Notes under the pieces: model-generated
The model's database searches: none
The model's input: only the letters and a program-made list of their open reading frames with translations
What the model was told of the DNA's origin: nothing
Assembly (NCBI GenBank): GCA_049487715.1
Contig: CP150551.1
Span: 682,001-746,000 of the forward strand
DNA length: 64,000 nt
DNA from: Pycnococcus provasolii
Taxonomy: Eukaryota; Chlorophyta; Pseudoscourfieldiophyceae; Pseudoscourfieldiales
Reading direction: 5' to 3'
Position numbers and translations under genes: made by a program
Shown: piece by piece, positions 10,391-19,486 of the stretch
How positions within the stretch are numbered: position 1 is the first letter of the stretch
How the letters are laid out: every line of letters begins with the position of its first letter

Positions 10391-11280
10391 ATGACGACGA
10401 CGCAGCCGCAGCAGGATGGTACGTAAACAAATGTGAAATATTTGACTTGAAGTGGTGGTGGTGGTGGCCACTGGTGACGCGACAAGCTTGCCGTATTTAT
10501 CCTCTTCGTTTTGTTGTATGTGTGTTGTGGACGAATGAGCGAGTGGCTCTTTACGGCAAGAGAGAAGAGGAAACAGCACACACACACAGTCAGATGAGTC
10601 ACCTTTTGTAGTGCCTAACCAGTTCACAAACTCCCCCCTCCCCCCCAAAACAAACAAACAAACACTTCACAGACACAAGTCGAAGGGAGCGACGCGTGCA
10701 AACGCGCAACCAAAGGCAGCACACGAGTCACGCGCCGGTTGTTGGGCGCATGACACGCTCCATGCTACCAGCACCAGCAGCAAGGGCAGCGTCAGAGCAG
10801 CCATCAACGTCAGCTGACCCGACATCACGGGCGAGAAACAACAACCACCGCAGAAACACGAGGAGTAGCAGCAGCAGCGGCTGTTCGCCACGTGCAGGGC
10901 GTGGCGCACCCAGCAGCAGCAGCAGCGGCGAGCGTGCGGCTGCTGCTGCGGCGGCGGCAGCAACTCTAGACTTTCCAGAGTCGGCTGCGGAAGCGTGGCT
11001 GGCAAACGCTGAGAAGGAGATGTTCCAAGAGAAACGGGAGAAGTGGGACTTCGACTTCGAGGAGGGCAGGCCGGACACGCACCACCGCCACCTGCAGCAG
11101 CAAGGCGGGGCAGGCGGCGTTCGTGCACCAAAGTGGGAGTGGCAGCAGCACGGCGGAAGCAAGAAGCCCAAACCGAACACGCCACCTCCGTCGCCTCCGC
11201 CGCCGTGTCGCTCGCCTGACGTCAGCCCGCGCACGCCTCGGCCGGATCGGCTATTGAGCCCGCGCGTGCGACAGCACTGA
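10391..11280 (+). CDS. Cyclin-dependent kinase inhibitor of CIP/KIP/KRP type
   Basis: Two exons, 10391-10418 and 10673-11280 (donor GTACGT, acceptor CACAG); the phase-1 junction gives a continuous frame of about 211 aa. The N-terminal two thirds are Arg/Ser/Ala-rich and disordered. At about residues 119-164 is the CDK-inhibitory signature: an acidic helix AEKEMFQEK, then KWDFDFEEGRP, a His/Gln/Gly insertion, and PKWEWQ. This corresponds to KWNFDF...YEWQ of animal p27 and to the F/Y-NFD...RYEW box at the C-terminus of plant KRPs. The family binds cyclin-CDK complexes and blocks G1/S progression in the nucleus. A basic Pro-rich tail with SP sites (SPDVSPRTP) could be a CDK substrate. TGTAA at 11353-11357 is a likely poly(A) signal. 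Similarity is confined to the short box, hence moderate certainty. Confidence 0.72.
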
Positions 11281-11541
11281 CATGGGCGCTTTCGCACCAC
11301 CACCACCACCGCCGCCGCCGCCGCCGGCCCCCTCCTCCCCAACCAACCATTTTGTAATATTTTTTAGTAGGTAAATAGCAAGTAGTGCGGATATTAAACT
11401 TATCGGATAAGAAGTTGTTGTTAAGTTCATTTCATTCTAAGGATCAATCGATCGATATTATTAGAGATTATCGTGTAATAAATTAATCTAAAATCGAATT
11501 AATTATTTTTCATCATCCTTTTACATCAGTCAGTCAGTCAG

Positions 11542-13041
11542 TCAGTGCGCCCCAGCCGCGGCGGCGATGAGGCCGAGTATGCCGCCACACACAACCACGA
11601 TGGGCGCCTGAATTTGTGACAGAACCTTGTTGTCAAGCTTGACAAACTCCACGCCGGCGAACGCGACGAGGCCAATGCCAAGGCTGAAGTCCGGGAAGCG
11701 GCTGATGCCGCGCGCCGAGAACATCATCTTAAACACGGACGCGACGATGAGACCCACGGCGGATGCGTTGAGGCCGGGCAGCATGCGGCGGTACACCGCG
11801 TTTTTTCGAAACTTGCCCCAGAAGGGGAGAACGCCGTAGATGAGCATGATGCCGGGACCGAAGAGGCCGAGCCAGCACACGCAAGCGCCGGGAACGCCGC
11901 CCATCACCGCGCCGAGGTAGCCGGCGAAGTTGAACAGCGGGCCGGGCATCGCCTGCGCCAAACCAAGTCCTGCGAAGAACTGCTCCTCCGTCACCCAGCT
12001 CGATGGCGAGACGTAGTCGCACTCCTCCTTGCACGTCGACGTGTCGACGGTGCGACGCTCGACACAGCGCATCGCCGACGTTGTGCCACACCCTTCCGTG
12101 ACGCCGATGCAGCACGTGTCGTACGACACGAGCTCGTGCTGCAGCAGTGGCAGAACCACCTGGCCACCTCCCCAGATGATGCTTCCGGTGCGGTAGAAGG
12201 ACTCGAACCAGTGAAGCTGCTTCGCATCCTCGTACTTGAGGTTGTCCTTGTAGATGGGAAGCGCGATGAGCGCCGCGAGCCAGACGAATATGAGCACTCC
12301 GCCCATCGGTCGGTTCAGGCCTAGGTATTGCACGCTCGACGCGGCGTCGTCGTTGTCAGCGGCTTTTTGCTCGGGAGGCGGACGGCCTATGTACGTGTGT
12401 AGGCCGCCCAAAAAGAGCACGAGGGGGAACAGCCACCCACGCGTGATGTAGCACACAACCACGCAGCTCAGCAGGGCGATGAGTTGCGTATCACGCTGCG
12501 CGCACAGCTTGCGCCCGAGTGCAAGCGCGGCGGACGCCACGAGAGCGACGCCCGCGGCTGCGAGCCCTGCGGTGGCACCCACGACGAGCTCGGAGGAGTT
12601 TGCTTTTAACGTGCCCTTAGCGAGCAGGCCTAGCAGGGTCATGGCAACGGCACCAGGGTACTGGAACAGCAAGCCTGACATCAGGCCACCAGAGACGCCT
12701 CTCTGCGTGACTCCGAGGGCGAACGACACCTGCGTGGACGTGGGACCGGGGAGGCACTGCCCGAGAGCGAGAAGTTCGGCGTAGATGGCCTCCGTCATCC
12801 ACTTGCCGGCACCCACGAACCGCTTCTGGAAGAGCGCGACGTGCGCGGCTGGGCCGCCGAAAGCTGTCCATCCTAAGACCAAAAACGACTTGAAGATTTC
12901 AGCGTAGGTGATGTTCTGGGAAGGTTCCTCCTCCTCCTCCTCTGGGGAGTTGGCACCTTTCTCCGCGCTGTCCTCCAGAGCTTGCACTACTTTGTTGTTG
13001 CTTTCAGGTACCTGTTCGGCGGCTGCTGTGGTGGCCGCCAT
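11542..13041 (-). CDS. Chromate ion transporter family (CHR/ChrA) membrane protein
   Basis: A 499-aa polytopic protein with the two homologous CHR halves typical of long-chain members. The first half has FGGPAAHVALF and LPGPTSTQ; the second repeats this as the weaker IIWGGGQVVLP and MPGPLFNFAG. Family members export chromate or related oxyanions across membranes; some eukaryotic homologues may move sulfate. The two halves are joined by a hydrophilic loop with several Cys residues. The N-terminus is Glu-rich and cytosolic in character, with no transit peptide. Start is ATG 13041, the first in the frame. TGTAA lies 17 nt after the stop on the coding strand (11521-11525). A CAGT tetranucleotide repeat also follows the stop. 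Confidence 0.93.
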   Translation of the reverse strand: MAATTAAAEQVPESNNKVVQALEDSAEKGANSPEEEEEEPSQNITYAEIFKSFLVLGWTAFGGPAAHVALFQKRFVGAGKWMTEAIYAELLALGQCLPGPTSTQVSFALGVTQRGVSGGLMSGLLFQYPGAVAMTLLGLLAKGTLKANSSELVVGATAGLAAAGVALVASAALALGRKLCAQRDTQLIALLSCVVVCYITRGWLFPLVLFLGGLHTYIGRPPPEQKAADNDDAASSVQYLGLNRPMGGVLIFVWLAALIALPIYKDNLKYEDAKQLHWFESFYRTGSIIWGGGQVVLPLLQHELVSYDTCCIGVTEGCGTTSAMRCVERRTVDTSTCKEECDYVSPSSWVTEEQFFAGLGLAQAMPGPLFNFAGYLGAVMGGVPGACVCWLGLFGPGIMLIYGVLPFWGKFRKNAVYRRMLPGLNASAVGLIVASVFKMMFSARGISRFPDFSLGIGLVAFAGVEFVKLDNKVLSQIQAPIVVVCGGILGLIAAAAGAH

Positions 13042-13601
13042 GCTGGCAAGATTACCTTACGAGTGGCTGGCAAGAAACCTTTATTAGGCTGTGTGCACTG
13101 TAGTACTACTGTATTGGAGGCGGCTGACAGCTGATGAGGTGGAATTTGTGGAGTTTCGTAGTAGGTATGGGGATAATTACCAGGGAAATATGAGGTTTTA
13201 GAAGAGGGGTTTAGTCGGAGGACGGAGGTTGGCTCGTCAGGAGGGTGGTACGTTTAGAATACTACTTGCGTGGCGTGGCGCGCAGGCTGAGAGAGAGAGA
13301 GATGCTTCCGAGCCGGAAAAAGATGCCCTCTTCCGAGCAAAAAAGATGCTCCTGAAGCACGCCCACTCGCAAGCATACCGCGCTCGCACGCAACAAAGAA
13401 CTTACGTGACAGGTGGGGATATAGAGGTAGGTAGGTCGTGACACTCATGCCTGCGTGGGTAGTATGGGTAGTACTTATATGGCTGTACACCACTCGCATG
13501 AGCTTAGTGGTCAAGATAAACCTATAGACAATAAGAAAGAGAACGTTATTTTATAAACCACAGAAATTTACATATTCTACATCCCACAAATCACGCTGCT
13601 A
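13042..13601. other. Intergenic region
   Basis: 560 bp holding the promoter of the chromate transporter gene and the 3' flank of the glycosyltransferase fusion (TGTAA on the minus strand at 13568-13572). A short GA run is at about 13289-13302. No gene is seen. Confidence 0.5.
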
Positions 13602-15500
13602 CTACGATACGCGCAGCTCGTACACGACGCTCACGCGCTCGCCGCTTTCCTTGCCTGGCGTCGGCATTGTCACGCGGTGCGCGCACACGGGAACGCCGTA
13701 GCTGCCGAGCACGTCCGCCGCAAACACAACCACATCAAACATCGGACTGCACAAAGCCTCGACGGGAATCCAGGCACCTGTCGACGCGTCTTGCACCTCC
13801 AGGCCGGCGACGAATGACGTGCTTGTCATCGTCAGCAACCCAGGATCCGTGTGTGCGCCCATGTTTGTCAAGTTTGCAGACTTGGAGCTGTCGTTGAAGT
13901 AGTGGAATGCGTCGAGCACGCTCGCATCCGACTCCAACGGAGGGAGCTGCTCAACCGCCTCAGGGGTGATTGCGGATACAATCTGGATCGCGACATCGCG
14001 CATGCAGTGGGCAAACACGCGCGATGCTTCGGACACCGCTCGCGACGGCATGACGTACGGCGACGACGACGACGTCGCATCTTCCGCAGGCCATGCTCCG
14101 CACACGATATGGTACTGCTCGCGGAGACGCTGCTTCATCCATCCGCATCCATGGCACATCAGCTCGTTGTGTTCACCTGCGCGCCCGCCGCGGCCGATGC
14201 ACGACCGCTTGATGGAGCCGTCGTCGTCGTCCGATGCGAAGAACTGCGTCCACAGCGCCTCTGTGTCAACGATAGAATGCAGCAGCGGATTTGCAAGCAC
14301 CGCGCCGTCGCTGGGAAGGCGCAGCACGACAAAGGAGTGCCTCTTCAGCGCCTCTGCGGCGGCGGCGGCGCACGCGGGAGAGAGGCTGGCGCCGTGTATG
14401 TTTACTATGCACGTTTCTGGCAGTTTTGAAATCTTGTCGGCATGACCGACACGCGTCACGGCGTCAGCGCAGTCCTCTCCTCCAAGTTCCACGCCAAAGT
14501 CGCCCGCGATCAAGTGCGCACGATTGCTGTCACTTCCCACCATGCGGTTCGACGCGACGCCTCGTTGCAGGGCATCATCGTCGCCAAACGTGAGGGCCAC
14601 AAAGCCAGCGTCGCGTGCACGGCGCACGCACGGAAGGTCCATCACATCCAACCTAGGATGCTCCGAGTATAGCGCGGGAATGAAGTCGTCCACGGGAAAC
14701 AAATGCGAGAGGTAACCCGAGCTCGCCAGGATGCGTGCACCTGATTGAGATACGCAGTACGCGTCAAGCAGCTTGCGGTGCTCTGCGACGTACAACGAGC
14801 CTCTGTAATTTCCCGGGGTGTCAAACGGGCGCTCGCGCCGTCTCGCGTACTTGCTCGAGTGTATATGTATGAGGTGCCAGCGAGCTTCGGCGAGAGCGAG
14901 AGCCGCGAGCTCCGAGGTGACGGCGTCGCCAAAGCCAGGAAGGAGCGCGACGTCATCCTCGAGGATTATGGTGGGTCGTCCCTCCGGCTGCGCGGCGGCA
15001 ATGTCCCACGCTCTTGCGTGTGCTATGCCGCAGCCCACGTCGCCAGCTGTGAGTCGGCGGCAGTGAAAGTCGGCGTACCTCAGCCTGTCGGCGTTCCAGA
15101 GCTTGATGAAGCGGGACTCGTACTGGAGCCAAGCATTTTTCTCCGAGCCCGAGCCGACGACGCGCGCAGCTTGGATGTCGTCGGTGACTGGCCAGCCTCT
15201 GTATACTTTTACATTTTGCGAGCGGAGGGATGGCATGGCTTCGAATGCGTCGATAGAGAGGGGCGGTACGTTGTGTTGGTGTGCGGCAAGGTTCCCATCG
15301 AAGCCGTGTACGACGAGGATGTCTGTGAGCGGAGCGTGTGAGCGGAGGTGGAGCAGGGTGGTGGCCAGACGCCGGCGGTTGCGCGGCAGCGTGAGTATGA
15401 TGACGAGAGGACAGTGCATGGAGGACAGGGGGGGGGAGGAGGAGGAGGGACTTACTTTAGGCGCCATACTACCTGATGAGGCTGATGCAAAAAAACACAA
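13602..15500 (-). CDS. Fusion protein: glycosyltransferase family 25 domain plus 2-oxoglutarate/Fe(II) dioxygenase domain
   Basis: A 632-aa protein. Residues ~30-320 resemble GT25 (LPS galactosyltransferase / collagen beta-galactosyltransferase family): LVIILTLPRNRRR start, GCGIAHARAWDIA, the acidic metal-binding ILEDDV and VSQSGARIL, then FPVDDFIP. Residues ~370-632 form a 2-oxoglutarate dioxygenase of the isopenicillin-synthase-like class: HTDPGLLTM supplies the HxD iron ligands, WIPVEAL matches the family, the distal His is in CAHRVTMP, and ERVSVVYE carries the Arg-x-Ser that binds 2-oxoglutarate. Both sets of catalytic residues look intact. GT and dioxygenase activities are also joined in lysyl hydroxylase/glycosyltransferases such as LH3, but with a different dioxygenase subfamily. 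Substrate unknown. Start ATG 15500; Met12 and Met28 are alternatives. A telomere-type tract lies 109 bp upstream. Confidence 0.82.
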   Translation of the reverse strand: MCFFASASSGSMAPKVSPSSSSPPLSSMHCPLVIILTLPRNRRRLATTLLHLRSHAPLTDILVVHGFDGNLAAHQHNVPPLSIDAFEAMPSLRSQNVKVYRGWPVTDDIQAARVVGSGSEKNAWLQYESRFIKLWNADRLRYADFHCRRLTAGDVGCGIAHARAWDIAAAQPEGRPTIILEDDVALLPGFGDAVTSELAALALAEARWHLIHIHSSKYARRRERPFDTPGNYRGSLYVAEHRKLLDAYCVSQSGARILASSGYLSHLFPVDDFIPALYSEHPRLDVMDLPCVRRARDAGFVALTFGDDDALQRGVASNRMVGSDSNRAHLIAGDFGVELGGEDCADAVTRVGHADKISKLPETCIVNIHGASLSPACAAAAAEALKRHSFVVLRLPSDGAVLANPLLHSIVDTEALWTQFFASDDDDGSIKRSCIGRGGRAGEHNELMCHGCGWMKQRLREQYHIVCGAWPAEDATSSSSPYVMPSRAVSEASRVFAHCMRDVAIQIVSAITPEAVEQLPPLESDASVLDAFHYFNDSSKSANLTNMGAHTDPGLLTMTSTSFVAGLEVQDASTGAWIPVEALCSPMFDVVVFAADVLGSYGVPVCAHRVTMPTPGKESGERVSVVYELRVS

Positions 15501-15962
15501 AAAACAAAACGAGCATCATGGGAAAAGGTTCGGATGATTGATTGATTGGGGGAGGATATTTGTGCGCCATATAACAAGCACCAGCCGCCGCCGCGCACAC
15601 CGGTCAGGTAACCCTAACCCTAACCCGACCGACCTGAAAACCTGACCAGGGAATAGGGATAGGGGATACGTCCGGGCCGCATGTGTCAGGCTGTGTGCTG
15701 TGTGCCACGTCCGTCGGTTACAACTTAGTTCTAGCTTAGACCGACGTTGTAATAGTGTGGTAACTTGTGTGTGACGTTTTTCTTCATCTGGCCTTCGCCG
15801 ATAGAGGACCTCTAAGGCTCCTCCCCTGGTGAGCGTTTTTCCTTCCCTTGGCCCTTTTATTCTTTAGGCTCACAACACGTACTGAGCCAGCCCAACAACA
15901 ACAACAACAACGACAACAGCAAAAATCAAAATAAAAGAAAACAAACAACATCAGGTACGTGT
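15501..15962. other. Intergenic region with promoter of the GT25 fusion
   Basis: 462 bp. Contains a telomere-type tract, an ACA-rich stretch around 15894-15915, and a CAG|GTACGT donor-like site on the plus strand at 15955 that I could not connect to an exon. No gene is assigned. Confidence 0.45.
15609..15626. repeat. Interstitial telomere-type repeat, three CCCTAA units
   Basis: TAACCCTAACCCTAACCC, 109 bp upstream of the GT25 fusion start codon. On that gene's coding strand it reads TTAGGG. Confidence 0.85.
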
Positions 15963-17752
15963 CTATTGTGTGATTGTGTGTGTGTTGGTGTTGTTTTTTT
16001 TTGTTTTTGTTTTTTTTACTTTTAATGTTGAGGGTGGAAAACTTGTGCCACTGCACCTTGGTATTCGCCACCGTGGCGGCAACTGCATCAGCGGATGGTG
16101 GGCGAGCACTCGCTTCGGTTCGGTGATGGCGTCGACGAAGCCGCTCGACTGGAACAAGCTCGGAAGCAGGCTAGACACCGCAAGCACAGACATGCAACAA
16201 ACGCCGTCTGACGAAGCTGCCGCCGATGTCGCGAAGCCTCCTGCCGTCGCGGCATCGATCTCCTCTGCATCGTCGATGCTCGTGTAGAAGGCGCCATCGA
16301 TGTAGTCGACCATCGCTGTCACGGACGGATAGTCGAACACCAGCGTGCCCGGCAGCTCGATGCCTACGGCCGTGTCGATCGCGTTCTTCAGCTCCACGGC
16401 GCCGAGCGAGTCGAGACCCGCCTCCATGAGTGGATCATTCGCCTGCGCGTCCGGACCGACCACGCCGCGCACCACTTCCATCAGCTCGCGCTCGAGCTGC
16501 TGCTTGCGCTCTTCGGCGCCGAGGTGCACATGCTTGAGACCCGCCGCCTGCATCTTGGCGGCATCGCCGAGAGTGCCGGACGCATCGACCGCCTCGAGCA
16601 GGTACTCGAACTCAGACACGAAAGCGGGGACCGCAGGCATCTGCGCGAGGAACCGTGACCAGTCGAACGGGTTCGCTGTCACGACTGCATGACCGCTAAG
16701 CTGCTTCAGCATGTGATGCAGCGCGCTCAGACCGTGATCCTCGTCCAGCGAGCCCATGCCCATGCGCTCGAGTCGAAGCGCCGTAGAGCGATCCTGCGAT
16801 GCCATGCCGCCGCCGCTCCACGCGCCCCACTGGGCGCTCGTCGAAGCCACGCCGCTCGTCAGGCTGTGATGCGCGAAGCTGTCGAGCGCGGCATTCGCAG
16901 AGACGTAGTTCGCCTGCCCGCCGTTACCGAGCAGCGACGCGATCGACGAAAACAACACCGACGTGTCTACCGCGTGAGCCGCCAGCGACGCGCGCAGGTG
17001 CGCTGCGCCGCACACCTTCGGCGCGTGCACGGCCATTGTGCGTGACGCGGACTGGTTCAGAAGCATCGCATCGCGTAGCATGCCGAGCACGTTCAGTACG
17101 TCGCGTAAGTTGACTCCCACAGCCACCACGCGCAGTGTCATTGCGTCCGCGCGATCGGATACGCCCAGCGCGTCGAGCGCGTGCGCCTTGAGGCCCGTGA
17201 AGGCACCGCGAGGCATCGGCTCGAGCTGGAAGCGACGTACCGTCTCGTGCGCCTGTGCGTGTAGCAGTCTCGGTCGGAGCAGCGCGCCCGCGCGAGCCGC
17301 GGCGCCCTGCGCGTCGCCGAGGTCAGCCTTCGTCGTCGTCGGCGCCGTCGCGCCTGCGCTTGCGTCGACGTCGACGCCGCCGCACTGCACCTGCGGCAGC
17401 TCCGCCGCGGCTGTGCGTAGTACACCCCACGCTGACGCGAGCGCGACGCCGGGCCACGTGCGCGCGGTGCCGGCTGTTGCACTGACTGCGGCAGGCGCGT
17501 GCGCGCCACGCGTGACGAGCTCGAAGCGGCGTACGCGGAGCATGCTCGCGCACTGCGCAAGCTCAAGCATGCGAACCGACGCGCCCTCCGACGTGCCGTG
17601 AGCGGGCGCCGAAGCGCGACCAACGAGATGGTGCGGCTTCAGCACGGTCCACAGCGACTCCATGCGCCACACGTAGCTCGACGAGTCGGCGGCGACGACG
17701 CGCGACGTCGTCGACGAACTGGACACCTGCTCGCCGATGACGTGCACATCGC
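15963..17752 (-). pseudogene. Type I polyketide synthase remnant (structural KR - truncated ER - truncated KR - ACP)
   Basis: The open frame runs from an acceptor-like TTCGTCAG at ~17753 to a stop at 15963, with no credible ATG at its start. In order it encodes the structural half of a ketoreductase (FELVTRGAH, AWGVLRTAAAELP), the first strands of a medium-chain enoyl reductase (VVAVGVNLRDVLNVLGM), then abruptly the C-terminal half of a ketoreductase (LRDAMLLNQ, SSIASLLG, ANYVSANAALD), and an acyl carrier protein with the phosphopantetheine serine in GLDSLGAVEL. The ER NADPH site and the KR Rossmann GxGGxG are missing, joined in frame at about 17080. There is no KS, AT or DH in the window. 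The tail after the ACP is low-complexity. I judge it a dead fragment of a modular algal PKS; an alternatively spliced part of a larger gene is less likely. Confidence 0.75.
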
Positions 17753-17905
17753 CTGACGAAAGGATGGAAGGAAGGAAGGGGAGATGGGCGAGGGGAAAGG
17801 GGCGGGTGCTTGAAGGGGCGAGAAAGGAAGGGACTGACAACAACCAACAAAAAAACCCAAAAAAACACAGCAAACAGAAAAACAGAACAACAGAACAACA
17901 GAATT

Positions 17906-19318
17906 ATGCCGCCGAACGATCGATACGATCGATATAATAAGAGTGAAAAAGGCCGTGCGCGGAAGAGGACATGGTGGAACGAGAATGCGGAGCGTATCGC
18001 GGCGGAACAGGCGGCGGTTGCCGAGGCGGCGCGTATCGAGGCTGAGCGTATCGCGGCGGAACAGGCGGCGGTTGCCGAGGCGGAGCGTATCGCGGCGGAG
18101 CAGACACCTCCTCCTGGACCTCCTGCTGGACCTCCTCCTCTACCCGCTCCTCTTCTTGCTCTCATTGCCTCCGGTGCCGCCAACGACGGAGCCGACGGAG
18201 CCGACGCAGCCGCGATCGAAGAGCAAGAGCAGACACCTCCCCCTGGACCTCCTGCTGGACCTCCTCCTCTACCCGCTCCTCTTTTTGCTCTCATTGCCTC
18301 CGGTGCCGCCAACGACGGAGCCGACGGAGCCGACGGAGCCGACGCAGCCGCGATCGAAGAGCAAGAGCGCTACGACTGGCTCTGCATGCGTCACCGCATG
18401 AACATGTTGGGGCAATGGGCATCGATGACGGATCCAGAGCGCCATCTTTTCGCCATCAAGTGCGCCCAAGGGGTGATCAAGTACCTTGAGTCGTCTCGAG
18501 CGGACTTGAAGGAGAGGGTGAAGGAGCTGTTGGGTGGCCGCATGACGACGTGGCCTGATGGGCAACTCCGCCTCCTCAATATGGCGAAAGCCGACGCAGC
18601 ATTGGCAGCAAAAGAGGCCGGCGGCACGAGCCAGACTCGCTCCATCCCGCTCGACGTCTTTCTATCGGAGGCATGGTTGCATGCGAGGGATGCGACGGAC
18701 AGCACGGACGCTTTTTGCGGGTTCGTCGTTGCGCGCCTGGTGGCCTTGCATGGACCGGGCGGAAGGATCGACGGTTCGAACCACGTGCTGCAGTCGTACC
18801 TCAAGAAAGAGATACTGAGCTACGAGAACCTCCGGACGCACTCGGATTTGGTGCCAGGAGCAAACCTGCATTTTGAAGAGAAAGCCAAACACATGCGGCA
18901 GCTGATTCCTGGGATGTTCTTCAACGCTAAGGCGGTCGGCGAGGATTGCGGCGATGATAATCCTTACTGCCTGCTCTGCCATTCAATGAAGATGTACGTC
19001 GTCTTCCGCTTGCGCAATGGCGACGACGTCGCGTTCGCCTACAAAATGCCGCACTCGAGCGGCGAGGCGACTTGGGTGCGTGGCCTTGCGGGAGATGAGG
19101 AGACAGGCGACCTCAACGTCTTGTGGAATTTCATCTGGCCGCTTACGCGAGCCTCGTCTGTGGGTGGATTGGACAAGATCCCGGTGATGGCAACGGTGAC
19201 GACGGAGCCGACGTACGGCGTGACGCGCGGCCCGCGCAACTTTGGAAAGTGGAAGACCTACGAGACACCGTCATTGAAGGACGCCGTGGATGCGCTACAG
19301 CGCTACACGCGTGGGTGA
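17906..19318 (+). CDS. Orphan protein with internal tandem duplications
   Basis: 470 aa from ATG 17906. I do not recognise the family. Residues ~30-75 repeat an Ala/Glu/Arg-rich helix (ERIAAEQAAVAEA). They are followed by two copies of a ~43-residue Pro-rich/Ala-rich segment (PPPGPPAGPPPLPAPL then ALIASGAANDGADGAD and EEQE), nearly identical in DNA (about 18100-18370), so the duplication is recent. Residues ~155-470 look globular, with a CLLC pair (NPYCLLCHSM) and Trp-rich strands (LNVLWNFIWPL). It lies between the PKS remnant and the UTP18-derived array, in an island that otherwise looks decayed, yet its frame is intact. Confidence 0.6.
   Translation: MPPNDRYDRYNKSEKGRARKRTWWNENAERIAAEQAAVAEAARIEAERIAAEQAAVAEAERIAAEQTPPPGPPAGPPPLPAPLLALIASGAANDGADGADAAAIEEQEQTPPPGPPAGPPPLPAPLFALIASGAANDGADGADGADAAAIEEQERYDWLCMRHRMNMLGQWASMTDPERHLFAIKCAQGVIKYLESSRADLKERVKELLGGRMTTWPDGQLRLLNMAKADAALAAKEAGGTSQTRSIPLDVFLSEAWLHARDATDSTDAFCGFVVARLVALHGPGGRIDGSNHVLQSYLKKEILSYENLRTHSDLVPGANLHFEEKAKHMRQLIPGMFFNAKAVGEDCGDDNPYCLLCHSMKMYVVFRLRNGDDVAFAYKMPHSSGEATWVRGLAGDEETGDLNVLWNFIWPLTRASSVGGLDKIPVMATVTTEPTYGVTRGPRNFGKWKTYETPSLKDAVDALQRYTRG
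18100..18370. repeat. In-frame tandem duplication, ~130-bp unit, two copies
   Basis: Two near-identical copies, the second carrying an extra GCC-GAC-GGA unit. A smaller direct repeat (GCGTATCGCGGCGGAACAGG) occurs at about 17993 and 18047. Confidence 0.7.
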
Positions 19319-19486
19319 CGGTTGGGTTGGATGGGGAGAGTGGGAGAAATAATTGTAATTTGATTTACATTTTACAGTAATAGATTAATAGATTGCCGCC
19401 CTCGCCTGATGTGATCGTCACTGCGTCCTCCGCGATGACGTCGACGTCGTCGCCGCTCGTCACCGTCGTCGAGCCGCCGGACGCGA

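Noticed and set aside
15955-16010. Plus-strand gene using the CAG|GTACGT donor-like site at 15955
   Set aside because: No upstream ATG exon or matching acceptor could be found; probably chance.
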